A program made the position numbers and the translations under genes. Below the pieces are notes generated by a model. It saw only the letters and a list, made by a program, of their open reading frames with translations. It made no database searches and was not told where the DNA came from. From Mesostigma viride (lineage: Eukaryota > Streptophyta > Mesostigmatophyceae > Mesostigmatales > Mesostigmataceae), in NCBI GenBank assembly GCA_009746045.1, contig RPFO01000296.1, positions 2,784,798 to 2,848,797 on the forward strand: a DNA stretch of 64,000 nucleotides. The letters run 5' to 3'. This document shows, piece after piece, positions 1 through 11,359 of this stretch. Position 1 is the stretch's first letter, and the number at the start of each line of letters is the position of its first letter.

Positions 1-115
1 AATTTCAATGAACAAGGCTGCACATTTGCATACTCTTTTCTTGGTTATCGGTGTGCCTTTGTTTGGATGCAGGGGGGATCGCTGTGCTGACACAACGCGT
101 TCAACGTGCTGGGAA
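1..115 (+). pseudogene. Copy A of the element III/II conserved exon start
   Basis: This is an intron end (…tgcag near position 70) followed by bases closely similar to 29360-29393 on the minus strand, including the shared string GATCGCTGTGCTGACACAAC. In element II this string opens the last exon of the transposase-like gene. Here similarity fades after about position 115, so only the exon start survives. It is part of the truncated element III and unlikely to code. Confidence 0.45.
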
Positions 116-639
116 TCAACAATCCTGACGTCCCAAGGTTTACTGGAGGGGCGGGGACCTGATGATCAACCACGAGATGTGGACGCCCCCTGCGGGCTAG
201 AATAGCCCTAGCTTGTAATCATTGGCAGTCTCTGCCGCCATGGCAGCCATGCCTAGAATGTTTGCCTAGCTGAGCCATTATACCTAGTCACGTGCACCGC
301 TAACACACGGTACACAACCAGCCATAGCCTTAGCTTAGTCCTTGTACAACCATGCTACGTCATGGCAATGCTCAGATCACTTGCCCATGCACCCGTTATG
401 ATATGCTCACATGGGTCTTATTGCACCCACAGATTGCCGGATCGTTTATCGGGTCCAATAGCAGCTGCGACATGCCTTTGGCATGAAGGAGAAAGGGGGT
501 CTGTGCCCTTCCTGTTGTGCACACACAGGGATTAAAAGCACTTCGGTGCTCCGTGATCCAACGGGAGCACGAGTTCAATTAATCATGTAATTAATTAATT
601 AGTGGTGCTGAGTTTATTTTCATATTAATGACTTAATGA

Positions 640-1007
640 AATAAAGCTCATGATTTTTTTCGTGTTACACTCTTGGTGAGAAATTTCTCACCACGTTGAC
701 TTGTGATTTTTCTCGTGTTAGTGATTTTTCTCGTGTTGGTGAGAAACTTCTCAATTTTTTCACTTTTTCTCACTTTTTCTCACTTTTTCTCACCCATTCT
801 CACCTTTTTTCTCACTTTAGGGTTTTTTCTCACCCAAATCTCACCCAAACCCCCTTTTTCTCACCCAAATCTCACCCTGGTGAGATTTTGTTGCCTAGCG
901 TTTGCGGAAAAAAATTGAGATTTTTCTCACTTTTCTCACCTTTTTTCTCAAAGGGGTGAGAAAATTGAGGGTTTTTGAGAATTTTCTCAGAAATTGAGTT
1001 CCTAGTG
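640..1007 (+). repeat. Subterminal array of CTCAC/GTGAGAAA words
   Basis: About 370 bases are built almost entirely from CTCAC followed by short T runs (reverse complement GTGAGAAA), ending at the CTAGTG terminus. The block 600-1007 reappears inverted at 27936-28330 with the same order of landmarks. Subterminal reiteration of a short motif is typical of CACTA elements, where transposon-encoded proteins bind such motifs. Confidence 0.8.
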
Positions 1008-1113
1008 TTGTTGTGAGTGACAATTGACGACATCACTCAGCCACCCCATACACCACCAATGCACCGTCACGCTCACTGCCTCACGCTACTCCGAGCATGA
1101 CGCAAAAGGGATG
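1008..1113 (+). repeat. Dispersed repeat X, copy 1
   Basis: About 106 bases (TTGTTGTGAGTGAC … GCAAAAGGGATGA) recur almost unchanged at 9429-9534 (I see one substitution). Its tail is also found at 7866-7925, next to the right end of element I. Copy 1 lies between the right end of element III and the left end of element I. Confidence 0.75.
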
Positions 1114-1135
1114 AAAAATCCGCATGACAAACCTG

Positions 1136-1490
1136 CACTAGGAACTCAGATCTGAGATTTTTCTCAGTTTTTCTCAGTTTTCTCAGTTTTCTCAGGAAGG
1201 CTGCCTGAGATTTCCTGAGATTTCCTGAGATGTCCTGAGATTTCCTGAGATTTCCTGAGATCAACTGAGAAAAATCTCAGTTTTCTCAGGAAAACTGAGA
1301 AAATCACCTGAGAAAACTGAGAAAACTGAGAAAAAACTGAGATCAGCCTGAGAAAGTCGCCTCGCCTGAGATTTTTTTTTCTCAGGAACGAAATTTCTCA
1401 GGCGCCCGGTTTTTTCTCAGGTTGCTGCCTGAGAAAATCTGAGACTGAGAATATCTGGGAAACTTAAGGCCTGAGAAAAACTGAGAAACC
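1136..1490 (+). repeat. Left subterminal array of CTGAGA words
   Basis: Starts with CACTAGGAACTC and continues with dozens of CTGAGA/TCTCAG words in both orientations, for example consecutive CTGAGATTTC units at 1205-1262. The word differs from the GTGAGA word of elements II and III although the terminus is the same. Confidence 0.8.
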
Positions 1491-1650
1491 TCATGCACAC
1501 AGAGAAATCGCATTCATACCACGCAACCAGAAATCACTTTGATTACAAATTATAATAATTTCTTGTGCAGTTGGAGTACAGCTCTTCAAGTTTAATAAGA
1601 ACATCAATTTCAGTCACTAGACGAGTTGCTACAATCTGCTTCAGCGTAGC

Positions 1651-2025
1651 TCACTTTTCCATACGCCCTTGCACTTCTCCTCGTTGGTGCAAGGTCGCCC
1701 CGGCTAGGTTCAGCCACATTCTTGTGCTGCCTACCCCCTCTCCCCCTCTGCCCACGATTCCCCCGCGTAGGTTCAGCCGCATACTCGCGGCCATCGCCAC
1801 CACGGGCAGAATCAGCAGCATTTTCTGCTGCAGGCTGCCTCCTTCCTCTCCCCCTCCGTCCACGCTTCCGCGTGCAGGTTCAGACGCATTGTAGCTGCAT
1901 GGGTCATCACTGTCGCTGCTAGGTGGAGCCACATCCTCTTGGCTACCATTATCACTGCCGCTGCAGATGGAGGAATCAGTTTCTGCTGCAGGCTGCTTAC
2001 CCCTCCTCTTCCTTGGTGCAGGCAT
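1651..2025 (-). CDS. Hypothetical basic/acidic protein, possible first exon
   Basis: A 124-residue frame opens with a basic patch (KRRGK, a possible nuclear localisation signal at about residues 6-10). A Ser/Asp/Glu-rich stretch follows (about 15-60), then low-complexity Gly-rich sequence. The second half is built from imperfect direct repeats around GGTTCAGCC…CAT, so only the first 60 or so residues look protein-like. It reads inward from the 66-bp foldback at 2042-2107. It could be the first exon of a CACTA regulatory protein, but I recognise no domain. Existence as a gene is uncertain. Confidence 0.25.
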   Translation of the reverse strand: MPAPRKRRGKQPAAETDSSICSGSDNGSQEDVAPPSSDSDDPCSYNASEPARGSVDGGGEEGGSLQQKMLLILPVVAMAASMRLNLRGGIVGRGGEGVGSTRMWLNLAGATLHQRGEVQGRMEK

Positions 2026-2041
2026 GCCATCCTCGCTGCCA

Positions 2042-2107
2042 CACTAGGAACGGAGTGTTGACAAACTTTGACAATTGTTTGTCAAGAATTGTCAAATAGT
2101 TCTAGTG
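2042..2107. mobile_element. 66-bp foldback with CACTAGGAAC termini
   Basis: Begins CACTAGGAAC and ends GTTCTAGTG, near-perfect inverted termini matching those of elements I-III. Between them are TTGACAAA/TTTGTCAA words in both orientations. It has no coding capacity. The flanking dinucleotides are CA (left) and TG (right), which do not form a direct duplication. It may be a minimal CACTA-derived element or the fused ends of a deleted one. Confidence 0.5.
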
Positions 2108-2479
2108 TGACCCGCTGGCTTCACACAGCCAAAAAAAAAAAAAAAATTAATCAATTTTTGGCGGTAGAGAGACCATGGAGGGACTGCCCGCTGCCCGCTG
2201 TAGACGCATACTGTAGTTCGTAGAAGCGTACTCCTTCGCTGCACTCCGGAGAGGAATCGTGACGGACTGACGGTCTCCTTCGCTGCCCTCCAGAGAGGAG
2301 GCCGCTAAAGCGGCCGCTCGCTTCGCTCGCTGGGAGCTTTGCGCGGATTGGTTGGCAGTTCTTCCGTGCGCTTGGCGCGGATTGGTGGTCAGTCAGTCCG
2401 CCCCTTCTGGATTGGCCGCGTACTCGGTGATGCCCTGAATAGTGTCGGATTACCTTACATTGCCAAATTAGTAATATAG

Positions 2480-2790
2480 ATTCTTGACATATCAACTGAC
2501 ATGACCTTGACAAACCTTGACAGAACTTGACAAAAGCTTGACATGATAACATCAAAGGCTTGACAAACCTTGACAGAATGTTGAAAGGTTGACAAAACCT
2601 TGACAATCTTTGAAATATCAACATATCAACACGGAAAAAAATGTCAATACACTGACAAACCAAGGTGATGTGTCAAGAAATGTCAAGACGTTAACAAACG
2701 AAGGCCAAAAAAATTGTTAACATGACAAAATGTCCACAAATGTTAACATGACAAACGTCAACATGACAACCAAAGGCGTAGCAAACTGAC
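2480..2790 (+). repeat. TTGACA/TGTTAACA word array
   Basis: About 300 bases rich in TTGACA followed by AACC, GAAC, AAAG or similar, drifting to TGTTAACATGACAAA further right. The word matches the interior of the 66-bp foldback at 2042-2107, suggesting a third subterminal-word subfamily nested in element I. Confidence 0.6.
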
Positions 2791-2860
2791 AAATCAACAC
2801 CACGCACAGGTAAACTTATTTCATTAAAATCAACAAGTTCAAAAGACCACCTAAACCAAG

Positions 2861-2904
<44 letters not shown>
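2861..2904 (+). repeat. (ATC)n microsatellite
   Basis: About 14 uninterrupted copies of the trinucleotide CAT/ATC. Confidence 0.95.
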
Positions 2905-2908
<4 letters not shown>

Positions 2909-3476
2909 TCAACATGGCTGCTACCTTGCTGCCTGAATTGCGGTTTTCTGCATTACATTAGCATGACAAACTGTACTGACAAAACACATGAAGGAGAAGT
3001 GCACTCAATCACAGTCCGAGGGTGACGGGCAAGATGCACAGCCACAAGCATCTTACAAATGCAGTATAACATCCGCGTAGGGCTGTCCCAGCGATCATTG
3101 CTGAAATTAATGGACGACTTTCTAGAAATTTACCGCAGGAGACTGTCCAGTGCTACAGCGATGTGATGAGGGCTCAGAGCCTACAAAATCTGTGTCCGCA
3201 GGTGCCCTCCCCGCCATGCTGGGCTGGCCGATGTGTGCGCCATGGTTGTGTTAGGTAGATTGCCTGCATGCAAGGGAAACATGCGTTATACAGCAAAGCA
3301 GCAAAGGGAACACACAACGATTTTAAGTGAGATGAAAACCCGACGCCTTGACGCGCCAACAACGTTGCATTACCTAAATCAGTTGTGTGTAATGAGACGG
3401 CGTGAGAGCACAGCAGTCGCGTGGCTGTTTGTGAGTGATGGCTTGATTTTTGGACCGAGAAAGTGAGATAGTGGAC

Positions 3477-4266
<790 letters not shown>

Positions 4267-4287
4267 GTTCCTCCCGTTAGGCGTTTC

Positions 4288-4523
4288 CATTGGTCTTATC
4301 GTAGTATAGAGCTTTGACATGGCTCTGTATATAGGTTTATAGCTGGGCGTTTGCTTTGGTTTGAGTGATTTCACTCTGCTGTAAGTAATTATATTTTTAA
4401 TATATATATATTAAAAATATAATTACTTACAGCAGAGTGAAATCACTCAAACCAAAGCAAACACCCAGCTATAAACCTATATACAGAGCCATGTCAAAGC
4501 TCTATACTACGATAAGACCAATG
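4288..4523. repeat. 236-bp near-perfect palindrome
   Basis: Two arms of about 118 bases are almost exact reverse complements around a centre at 4405/4406 in an AT-rich core; I see one mismatch (near 4350 versus 4465). There is essentially no loop. The palindrome starts just after the stop of the retroelement fragment and is followed by (AT)n and (GA)n tracts. It could arise from inverted duplication of the 3' tail during insertion, or be an independent foldback element. Confidence 0.9.
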
Positions 4524-4525
4524 AA

Positions 4526-4557
<32 letters not shown>

Positions 4558-5880
4558 GGCCTGGTATTCTCACCTAAACTGTCCCTATGTACCTCACAAG
4601 ATGTAGGGAACTGCGAAACCACAGGAATACCTAGAGAAGAGCGCTTCCTGGCTCACGAAAAACTCGCCGATTGAGTGCTTGACGTTCACGTTTGATAATG
4701 CTGAACTGCGTTATCAAATCATCTGCGTTATCAAATCATCATCTGGCAGAGTCACGTCACTTGGTTGGTGCCGGGCCCGCTACAAAAAACGTAGCGGGCC
4801 CGGTGATGTCGCTATTACACCACCCGACTTTACATCGAGTCACTGTGAATGATATATATATGGCTGCCTACAGCACCGCGCATGGTGTCCAAGTAAATTA
4901 TGGCGCTGCCAAGGCTGCGTACCTGCCGTTATCGCCTTGGTCTTTGTCACGGTGGCGTTCTCCAATTCACGTGCAACGTCCACTTCCTGTGCCAGCTCTG
5001 GCGCGGCGCGTGCCCTTCGGGCTGAATTTCAAATTTCCGCGTGCAGTCCGTTGGAGAGGGGCGCTGCGTCCGGAGTCCGGACTTAGGGAATTCGGAGGCT
5101 GCTGGTCGCACAAAAGATCGTTGTTGGCTGTTGAGTGATGTCCGACTGGCACGATGGAGAGGGCTCCATCACATTGGCGACCTCACCAGTGGCCCACATG
5201 TACCGACGAGACCTGCATCTCGAGCTTGTCGGCCCTCACGCTGCAGCTGTCGCCATGCGAGACGCCCTGAGACTCTCGGCATGATTTTTCCCGTGCAATA
5301 TCACGCCCTCGATTCGCAGCAAGGCCCGTCTGCTCCAATATGGCCGACTGCGGGCTGTGCCGTAACAGGAAATGTCCGGGTGATGGCAGGCAGTGCCTAC
5401 CCATCCCACCGCACGCACCGCGTCAAGCAATATTTCCACTTCCGCTGCTGCTGGGCACCGGGCTACTGCCTACATTTCTTCAATCGCTCCATCGCCTCCT
5501 CCATGGTGCCTCGCTCCCTGCGGCCCCTCCGCCACGCCGGATATCCATGGCAATCAAGCCTACCGGCTACCACCATACCGGCCACGAGCCCTTGCTGCAC
5601 CAAACGAAGTGTGCGGCCCCGAATTAAGTGAAGTACACGGCAGGACTGGGAACCACCTGAAATTACATCGGGGTCTCCAGTGGACTTGGCGTCACATCTT
5701 GCTAACGTTGTCACTGTCGGCAGTTGTCAGTTGCTGTTGGTTGTTGCATGCTGAGGGTTGCAGATGTTCTAGGAACAGCTGGTCCAATGTTGCTATGCAT
5801 GCAGTTACTCTTGCCATTACGTGTGTCCGTGTGCCTCCAACCATCCCGCCACAATGCCAGCACCCTCCACCCCGCTAACT
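4524..5880. other. Interior of element I, no gene recognised
   Basis: Mixed sequence with (AT)n/(GA)n at 4526-4556 and a strong hairpin at 4771-4803. The open frames here (up to about 196 codons) overlap on both strands, lack recognisable motifs and look like GC-driven chance frames. Confidence 0.4.
4771..4803. repeat. Perfect 13-bp hairpin with 7-nt loop
   Basis: CCGGGCCCGCTAC, loop AAAAAAC, then GTAGCGGGCCCGG. It stands alone in moderate-GC sequence. It may be a structured RNA element or a remnant terminal repeat; no function can be assigned. Confidence 0.85.
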
Positions 5881-6545
5881 CCCACTCGCCCCACTCCCCT
5901 GCCTGTTCCATACCCGCCCCACCCACAAATATACGTCACAGACATCCACATGCCGTTATCCATCCCCACCTGACTACGGACTACTCTCGCCCCCACGCTG
6001 AGGTCCCCCACAACACCGTAACACCGCCCTCCTCCCCCAAACCATCCGATGACCCACCCGACCATCCACCTTGAGTCCCCCCAAACCAACCTATCTGACT
6101 ACCACCCTTCCGTATTACATACACCACCTTCCACACCAACATAACAAACCACCTACTAAACAAACCTACCGCCCCACAACGAGGTTCCCCTACACCACTG
6201 CACCCCGCCCACCCCGCCCCCCGCTGCCCCAACATACGATGACTCCACCCCACCATCCACGTGAAGCATAACCATCCACCCCGGCCTCCGGGGCAACCAA
6301 TCAGCTGTCCACTCAACCATAACTGACACTGCTGCACCGACCACCGGCAAGCCCGCCTACGTACCATACCCAAGCCACCCACGCAACCCAAGCATCCCCA
6401 ACCCTCACACGAACCTGTGACCTACGCACGAGCTACCTACAACTGCGACTCACAACTACTACATAATCAACCCATAACAATGTCCCCCATGACCCCCGCC
6501 AAAGGGGGGGGTCCCCCCAATAGTCCACACACACACACACACACT
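5880..6545 (+). other. C/A-rich low-complexity stretch with (CA)n
   Basis: The plus strand is strongly depleted of G across about 600 bases (CCACCC-, ACCCA-rich) and ends in (AC)n at about 6524-6544. Long frames on either strand here reflect the skewed composition. No gene seen. Confidence 0.6.
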
Positions 6546-6664
6546 CTACAATACCCAGGACCACGAGTACCCACCCAATTCACCTCCCACAACGGTATCA
6601 CCCACGAGTCCAGTGCCCCACCCATGTCCACAGCGACACCCCGGAGACTTCACCACGCCCACCG

Positions 6665-6950
6665 ACTGCACGCACGCACACCTAGCTGCACACTCCAACG
6701 CACCTACCCTCGCACGCACGCATGCACGCAGCCATCAACCCACCCACCAAGGCACGCCTGCACAAACGCGCACATGCACAAGTGCACGCACACGCACACA
6801 TAGCTGCACACTCTCACGCACCCACTCACGCACGCACGCCTGCACACAGCCATCAACCCACCCGCGAAGGCACGCCTGCACAAACGCACTCATGCACAAC
6901 TGCACGCACTCGCCCACGCACGCACACCTAGCTGCACGCCTGCACGCAGT
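6665..6950 (+). repeat. Minisatellite, period about 120 bp, 2.3 copies
   Basis: The landmark AGCTGCAC recurs at about 6684, 6802 and 6930. It is embedded in CGCACGCA-rich sequence with shared strings such as AGCCATCAACCCACCC and GGCACGCCTGCACAAACGC. Confidence 0.8.
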
Positions 6951-7440
6951 CACGCAATGGCAGCATGCCCGCCTTCTATATCATTCTTGGAATATCATGT
7001 TGCATATGGCATTATTATCATGTTTGTAAATTTAACTCCTTGCTTTCTGTATGCTTTCTTTCTTTGGGGGATGACTTGATGCAGATCGTGGAGCATACAA
7101 GCTCGACGAGAAGACGTACACATCAATATTGAGTGAAACCACCGTTGCTGGGCTCTGGCATGCCAGCTGTTATATGGCCATGAGCCATCAGCTAGCAATC
7201 CAGAAATAGGATGAGAGCAGTTTTGAGTCGATGTTTTATATTTTGATGGTATTGAAATGATGAGTCACAGAATGCCACAATGAAACATAAGTTCATTACT
7301 ATCAAACAGCGTGATGCCATGAATGCCACGCCTAATACCACAAGATGTGCTAATAACGTATTTAATTCATTAATGAATTGTTGGATTTATTGCATGATGG
7401 TGTTATGCTTGTTAGAATACACATTTAATTCTGGCAATGG

Positions 7441-7808
7441 CATGCCTGAGAAAATGCCCTGAGATTTTAAGCGCCTGAGAAAATGCCCTGAGATTTTCAG
7501 CACCTGAGAAAATGCCCTGAGATTTTCAGCCTGAGAAAAAAAAATCTCAGTGTCCACGTAAAATCTCAGTTTCCACTTAGCCCTGAGATTTCCTGAGATT
7601 TCCTGAGAAAAAGCCAATTTTCTCAGGCCAATCTCAGGAAATCTCAGGTCACTTTCTCAGGAAATCTCAGGAAATCTCAGGAAAATCTCAGGAAATCTCA
7701 GGAAATCTCAGGACATCTCAGGAAATCTCAGGAAATCTCAGTTTTTTTCTCAGGAAATCTCAGGAAATCTCAGGAAATCTCAGTTTTCTCAGTAGCGAGT
7801 TCCTAGTG
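7441..7808 (-). repeat. Right subterminal array of CTGAGA/TCTCAG words
   Basis: Mirror of 1136-1490: CTGAGAAAATGCCCTGAGATTTT units on the left, then runs of TCTCAGGAAA (7620-7790), ending in GAGTTCCTAGTG. This is the right end of element I. Confidence 0.85.
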
Positions 7809-7865
7809 TGGTGAAAAATAAGAGGGAGAGTGAGAGGGAGAGAGAGTCGTCGTTGAGGAAGCCGG

Positions 7866-7925
7866 CATGACGCAAAAGGGATGAAGCCTCAACATGCCAG
7901 GTGAAAAAAAATTAGGAAAAAAACG
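7866..7925 (+). repeat. Dispersed repeat X, partial copy 2
   Basis: GCATGACGCAAAAGGGATGA and the following bases to the A-rich GGTGAAAAAAAATTAGG match 9516-9570. It lies 57 bases outside the right end of element I. Confidence 0.7.
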
Positions 7926-9255
7926 TACGTAAAATCCCGCAACTCACTCTTGTTGTTGCTGTTGCTGCTGTGGTTGTTGTTGTTGTAGTCAGGCTCCCCG
8001 TTGTTCTTGATTTAACCCATAGTCCGGGAATGGGTTTTTGGCCTTTTTAGACCCCTGAAAATGGAAAAAATCATAACTCATAGGCCACAACTCCAAATAC
8101 CCCCAACCAAGGTGCTAGGAGTATCTACACTTCAAGGGCTTTCAGAAAATGCAATAATATCCCGAGTCCATTCAGTGCTTTGCAAGATATTTACTGCCAA
8201 AGTTGGACAAAAGACGATCATTTTCAGGCAAGGGAAATCCCCTTAGTAGTTTACCCCTGCAGGGAGGGTTCTAAAAAATTATTCTGGGGTTGGACAATGT
8301 CAATAGATAGTGCCACCATGCTTTCCTTGGATCAGACCGCACGGATAGCCCATCTGACCTATATAATGCGCTCACTTACGTGTGTGGGTTACGCGCGCGT
8401 AAGCAGCCATCCATGAAATGCCACACACTTATGCATTGTATACAGCCACATAGGACTGTAACAAGTGCTGGGAAACAAAGAAGTGCTAAACCAGCACTAA
8501 CGGAATGGCATCCTCCAAAGAAACACCACAAACTGAGCAGATTTGGGGCTAATAGCACTCATACAGCAGGCATGGAAACCTGCTGCAAGAGGCACTGATA
8601 CACTCGTGTAAAATGGATGTATAAACGACAGATTCCCGTGCAAACGACATGCAAACACGTTGCCGTACCTGGCTTGATCACGACCTTTCCGGGTTCTGCT
8701 GGCCGGGACCCTCATATCTCACACTGGCTAATGCTTTCCAGGCATAGGCCGCCATAGCCGCATAATGCATGCATCCGACATGATTACCAGGTTGATGTTC
8801 TGTGCAAAGATGACCTATAAACGCATCCGAATTCACAGGGACGCTGCTGCGGATGTCCCGTACCAAAACTGGGTGCTCGGGCTGGCGCAGACTGCCGCGC
8901 CATAAGAAGAAAATCGAAATATGGCATGCCATTACTCATCTGGTACTGACGACCAAGAAAGCATTTTACCAATGCTATACATCTGGCCACCCCTGACCTA
9001 CGAAAATCACGCATCATCATTCTGAGCAACATTCTGAACCATTACTAGCCGCGAGACGCAAAATTTCCTTGATAACGGCACGCTAGCAGCCATATCTCGT
9101 TACGCGCGCGCGCGAGTGAAAATTTCCCGCCAAAGTCACGTGATACTGTCTCAATACACGTTGTATTTACCAGGCTATGGCGAATATGACCCCCAAACCT
9201 ATGCATCACCTTCGTCCCTAAGTGTTCCCAGACCCACCGGACCACTGACATCCGT
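7926..9255. other. Unassigned intergenic DNA
   Basis: Contains a short GTTGTTGCTGTTGCTG tract (about 7950-7986) and otherwise unique-looking sequence. No frame longer than about 100 codons shows a recognisable motif. There is a CG-alternating run at about 9102-9113. Confidence 0.4.
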
Positions 9256-9259
9256 CACG

Positions 9260-9297
9260 GGTGGCGCGGCGCTCCTGGAATTAAGCGCCGCGCCACC
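9260..9297. repeat. Perfect 14-bp GC-rich hairpin
   Basis: GGTGGCGCGGCGCT at 9260-9273, a 10-base loop, then its exact complement at 9284-9297. It is followed 7 bases later by a second perfect palindrome. Confidence 0.9.
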
Positions 9298-9304
9298 GGG
9301 GGTC

Positions 9305-9330
9305 AAATGGGGCGATATATCGCCCCATTT
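9305..9330. repeat. Perfect 26-bp palindrome
   Basis: The left half AAATGGGGCGATA is followed directly by its exact complement, with no loop. Together with 9260-9297 it forms a twin-hairpin module in otherwise unremarkable DNA. Confidence 0.9.
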
Positions 9331-9428
9331 CCTATGGGTTAATGATGAGCATGCACGCTTTGCCCCCGTACGCACTCCGAGTGACCTGCACCCGCATGCG
9401 AACAATAACGAACCACGTTGATAGCATT

Positions 9429-9570
9429 GTTGTGAGTGACAATCGACGACATCACTCAGCCACCCCATACACCACCAATGCACCGTCACGCTCACTGCCT
9501 CACGCTACTCCGAGCATGACGCAAAAGGGATGAATCCTCAACATGCCAGGTGAAAAAAAATTAGGAAAAA
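9429..9570 (+). repeat. Dispersed repeat X, full copy 3
   Basis: The longest copy, combining the 106-bp part seen at 1008-1113 with the A-rich tail seen at 7866-7925. It is about 300 bases downstream of the last exon of the root-cap gene. Confidence 0.75.
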
Positions 9571-9883
9571 AACAAGTATAGTTGAAATGTAATCCAGCAA
9601 GCGACACGGCACCCACAACCAGCCATGTTTCAGCGTCAACCAATGTCCTTTTCACCCTTCTCACATTCTACATTACTACAAACTGAAAGACAGGACAGAA
9701 CAAGCTTCCTGTCCAAAGACACACAAAGCAGACAGTAATACAGTGGCAACAAATTACAAACCACTCATAAAGCGGAAGGTTGGATCATAAAATGATTCCC
9801 TTGCATGAGTTGACCGTTGCCTTTTTCATGCCTCTGGCACACTGGTTGAAAACAGTTCTTGCCTGGCAAGGCTCCTCTTCATT

Positions 9884-10221
9884 TTACACATCTTGTGCAA
9901 ACTGGTTGAACTTGCAATCAGTCGCAAAGATGCCACTGGTCCTGTAGTCCTTGTCACCACCCACCACCTTACCCTTGTACTGCTTTGCGTACGACTGGCC
10001 AAGGATGCCATGCACCTCATCCGTGGCATTGAACTGCTTAAGCGTCAGGTTGAGGAAGTTTGCGCCGGGGCCCGCGCCAGCTCGCTGCAGAAAGCGGCGC
10101 GTACGGTCTCCACCTCGATGACCATCTGGCCAGGGAGGGTGACAACTGTGCGGGTCTTGGTGCGGCTGATGGTCACGCCGGAGGGCAGCCTCTTCCTTGC
10201 CACCACGTCCACCAAGGACTC
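9884..10221 (-). CDS. Root-cap domain protein, last exon (frameshifted)
   Basis: This exon encodes the C-terminal end of a root-cap/LEA-like extracellular protein. It carries VTISRTKTRT and VEVET-type strands, then the conserved tail with VHGILGQSYAKQYKG, a GGDKDYRTSGIF segment and a final Cys before the stop at 9884-9886. The likely acceptor is …ATCACGCAG at 10222; it enters in phase 0, matching the phase-0 donor of the exon at 13118-13947. The two halves lie in frames offset by one base, with the break near 10070 in a GGGCCCCGGCG run. So this copy is either a pseudogene or carries a one-base assembly error. The intron to the previous exon is 2.9 kb. Confidence 0.65.
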
Positions 10222-10400
10222 CTGCGTGATCCCAGACCATGCGACAGTAGCAACAAGCATGATTGCGGCATATAAATTAAGTGAAATTTACGATACATTT
10301 AGAACACATTTTTTTGCGTGCACATAGCATGATGCAACCCAGGCACCCACAGATAGCCCAGTGGCGAGGTGGTCGAGGGGGCCAGATAGAACGAATCGAA

Positions 10401-10421
10401 CCCTAAACCCTAAACCCTAAA
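10401..10421 (+). repeat. Interstitial telomere-type repeat (CCCTAAA)3
   Basis: Three exact units of the Arabidopsis-type telomere heptamer inside the intron of the root-cap gene. It is short, but supports a green-lineage origin. Confidence 0.85.
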
Positions 10422-10500
10422 TCGAACGAGCCGGAGAGGACAAGCAACGTGGGCCAGATAGCGCTAGTCAGTGGGCACGGGGGAGCAGCACCAGGTGACC

Positions 10501-10768
10501 CTGGAGAAAATCGTGGAATGGGCCAGGGAAATGAAAGCCAGGTGAGCCAGGAATTGAATTGTTTGGATCGCATTGCATTGGCTTGAATTGCATTGAATGG
10601 AATTGGAATTGATTTGGAATCAGCGTGCCGAAGGCCTGGAGAAAATCGTGGAATGGGCCAGGGAAATGAAAGCCAGGTGAGCCAGGAATTGAATTGTTTG
10701 GATCGCATTGCATTGGCTTGAATTGCATTGAATGGAATTGGAATTGATTTGGAATCAGCGTGCCGAAG
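10501..10768 (+). repeat. Tandem duplication, 135-bp unit x2
   Basis: CTGGAGAAAATCGTGG starts at 10501 and 10636. The two units are almost identical through GGAATCAGCGTGCCGAAG. The inner part is rich in GAATTG/GCATTG words. The duplication is intronic. Confidence 0.95.
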
Positions 10769-10995
10769 AACACAACCTAAATCCTCATTGCGCTTAAATA
10801 AAGAACCAGTGGGTCAAGAAAGCTTCAGGCAAATTGTCAACGTAGGCCTGTGCAGGGGAAAGAAGACAGTGGGCTGGTTTCAAGGATGGGATCATGAGAG
10901 CAAGGAGCCATACATGGCAAATTTTTGTTTCATTTAATCATGAGTTCTGGACAACCAAAAATACTTCCACTTAGGAATTGGGTTTTGAACCGGAT

Positions 10996-11047
10996 TTACC
11001 CGACAAGTGACCCGGCAAGTTGTAAGCGCCGGCCACTTGTCGGGTAA
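10996..11047. repeat. Inverted repeat TTACCCGACAAGTG / CACTTGTCGGGTAA
   Basis: 14-bp perfect arms (10996-11009 and 11034-11047) with an inner partial CCGGC/GCCGG stem. A third CACTTGTCGGG follows at about 11055. Probably a small foldback element inside the intron. Confidence 0.85.
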
Positions 11048-11249
11048 CACCTCGGGCACTTGTCGGGCTTACAACTAAATTCCAAGCGCTCTTCCGGGTG
11101 AGCAAAATCCAAATCTGGTAAAAAATTAGCTTGCGACGCGAGGCCTGAACAGATTGTGTTAAGTCAGCTGTTTAGGATAGACTACAGGGCTCATGTATGG
11201 AAATCGTGCTCCACGGTACGAAAACCCTACGAAATGCCCCCCGAGGGCA

Positions 11250-11359
11250 GGCACGGCCCTCACAACCAAACTTCAACCGCTTAGTTGGGGCCGTAGCAAA
11301 ATTTGGTAAGAAAAGTTGGTAGGTACTTTTGCTACGGATTTTGGTTGTAGTGCCGTGCC
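11250..11359. repeat. 110-bp foldback (MITE-like)
   Basis: The ends GGCACGGCCCT.ACAACCAAA and its near-complement (11340-11359) pair over about 20 bases. An inner pair CCGTAGCAAAA / TTTTGCTACGG gives a second stem. No coding capacity. Confidence 0.75.

Larger units (their letters stand above)
1..1007 (+). mobile_element. CACTA-like element III, right end only
   Basis: The element ends at 996-1007 with GAGTTCCTAGTG, the reverse complement of the CACTAGGAACTC terminus of elements I and II. It is preceded by a dense subterminal array of GTGAGAAA-type words, as in element II. The first 115 bases match, inverted, two places inside element II (about 29352-29440 and 29742-29846). One of these is the start of the transposase-like last exon, so this is the same family in the opposite orientation. 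The DUF4216-like coding part that would lie between about 115 and 600 is not recognisable, so this copy is probably internally deleted. The left end is outside the window. CACTA assignment is inferred from the terminus and the subterminal repeats. Confidence 0.6.
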
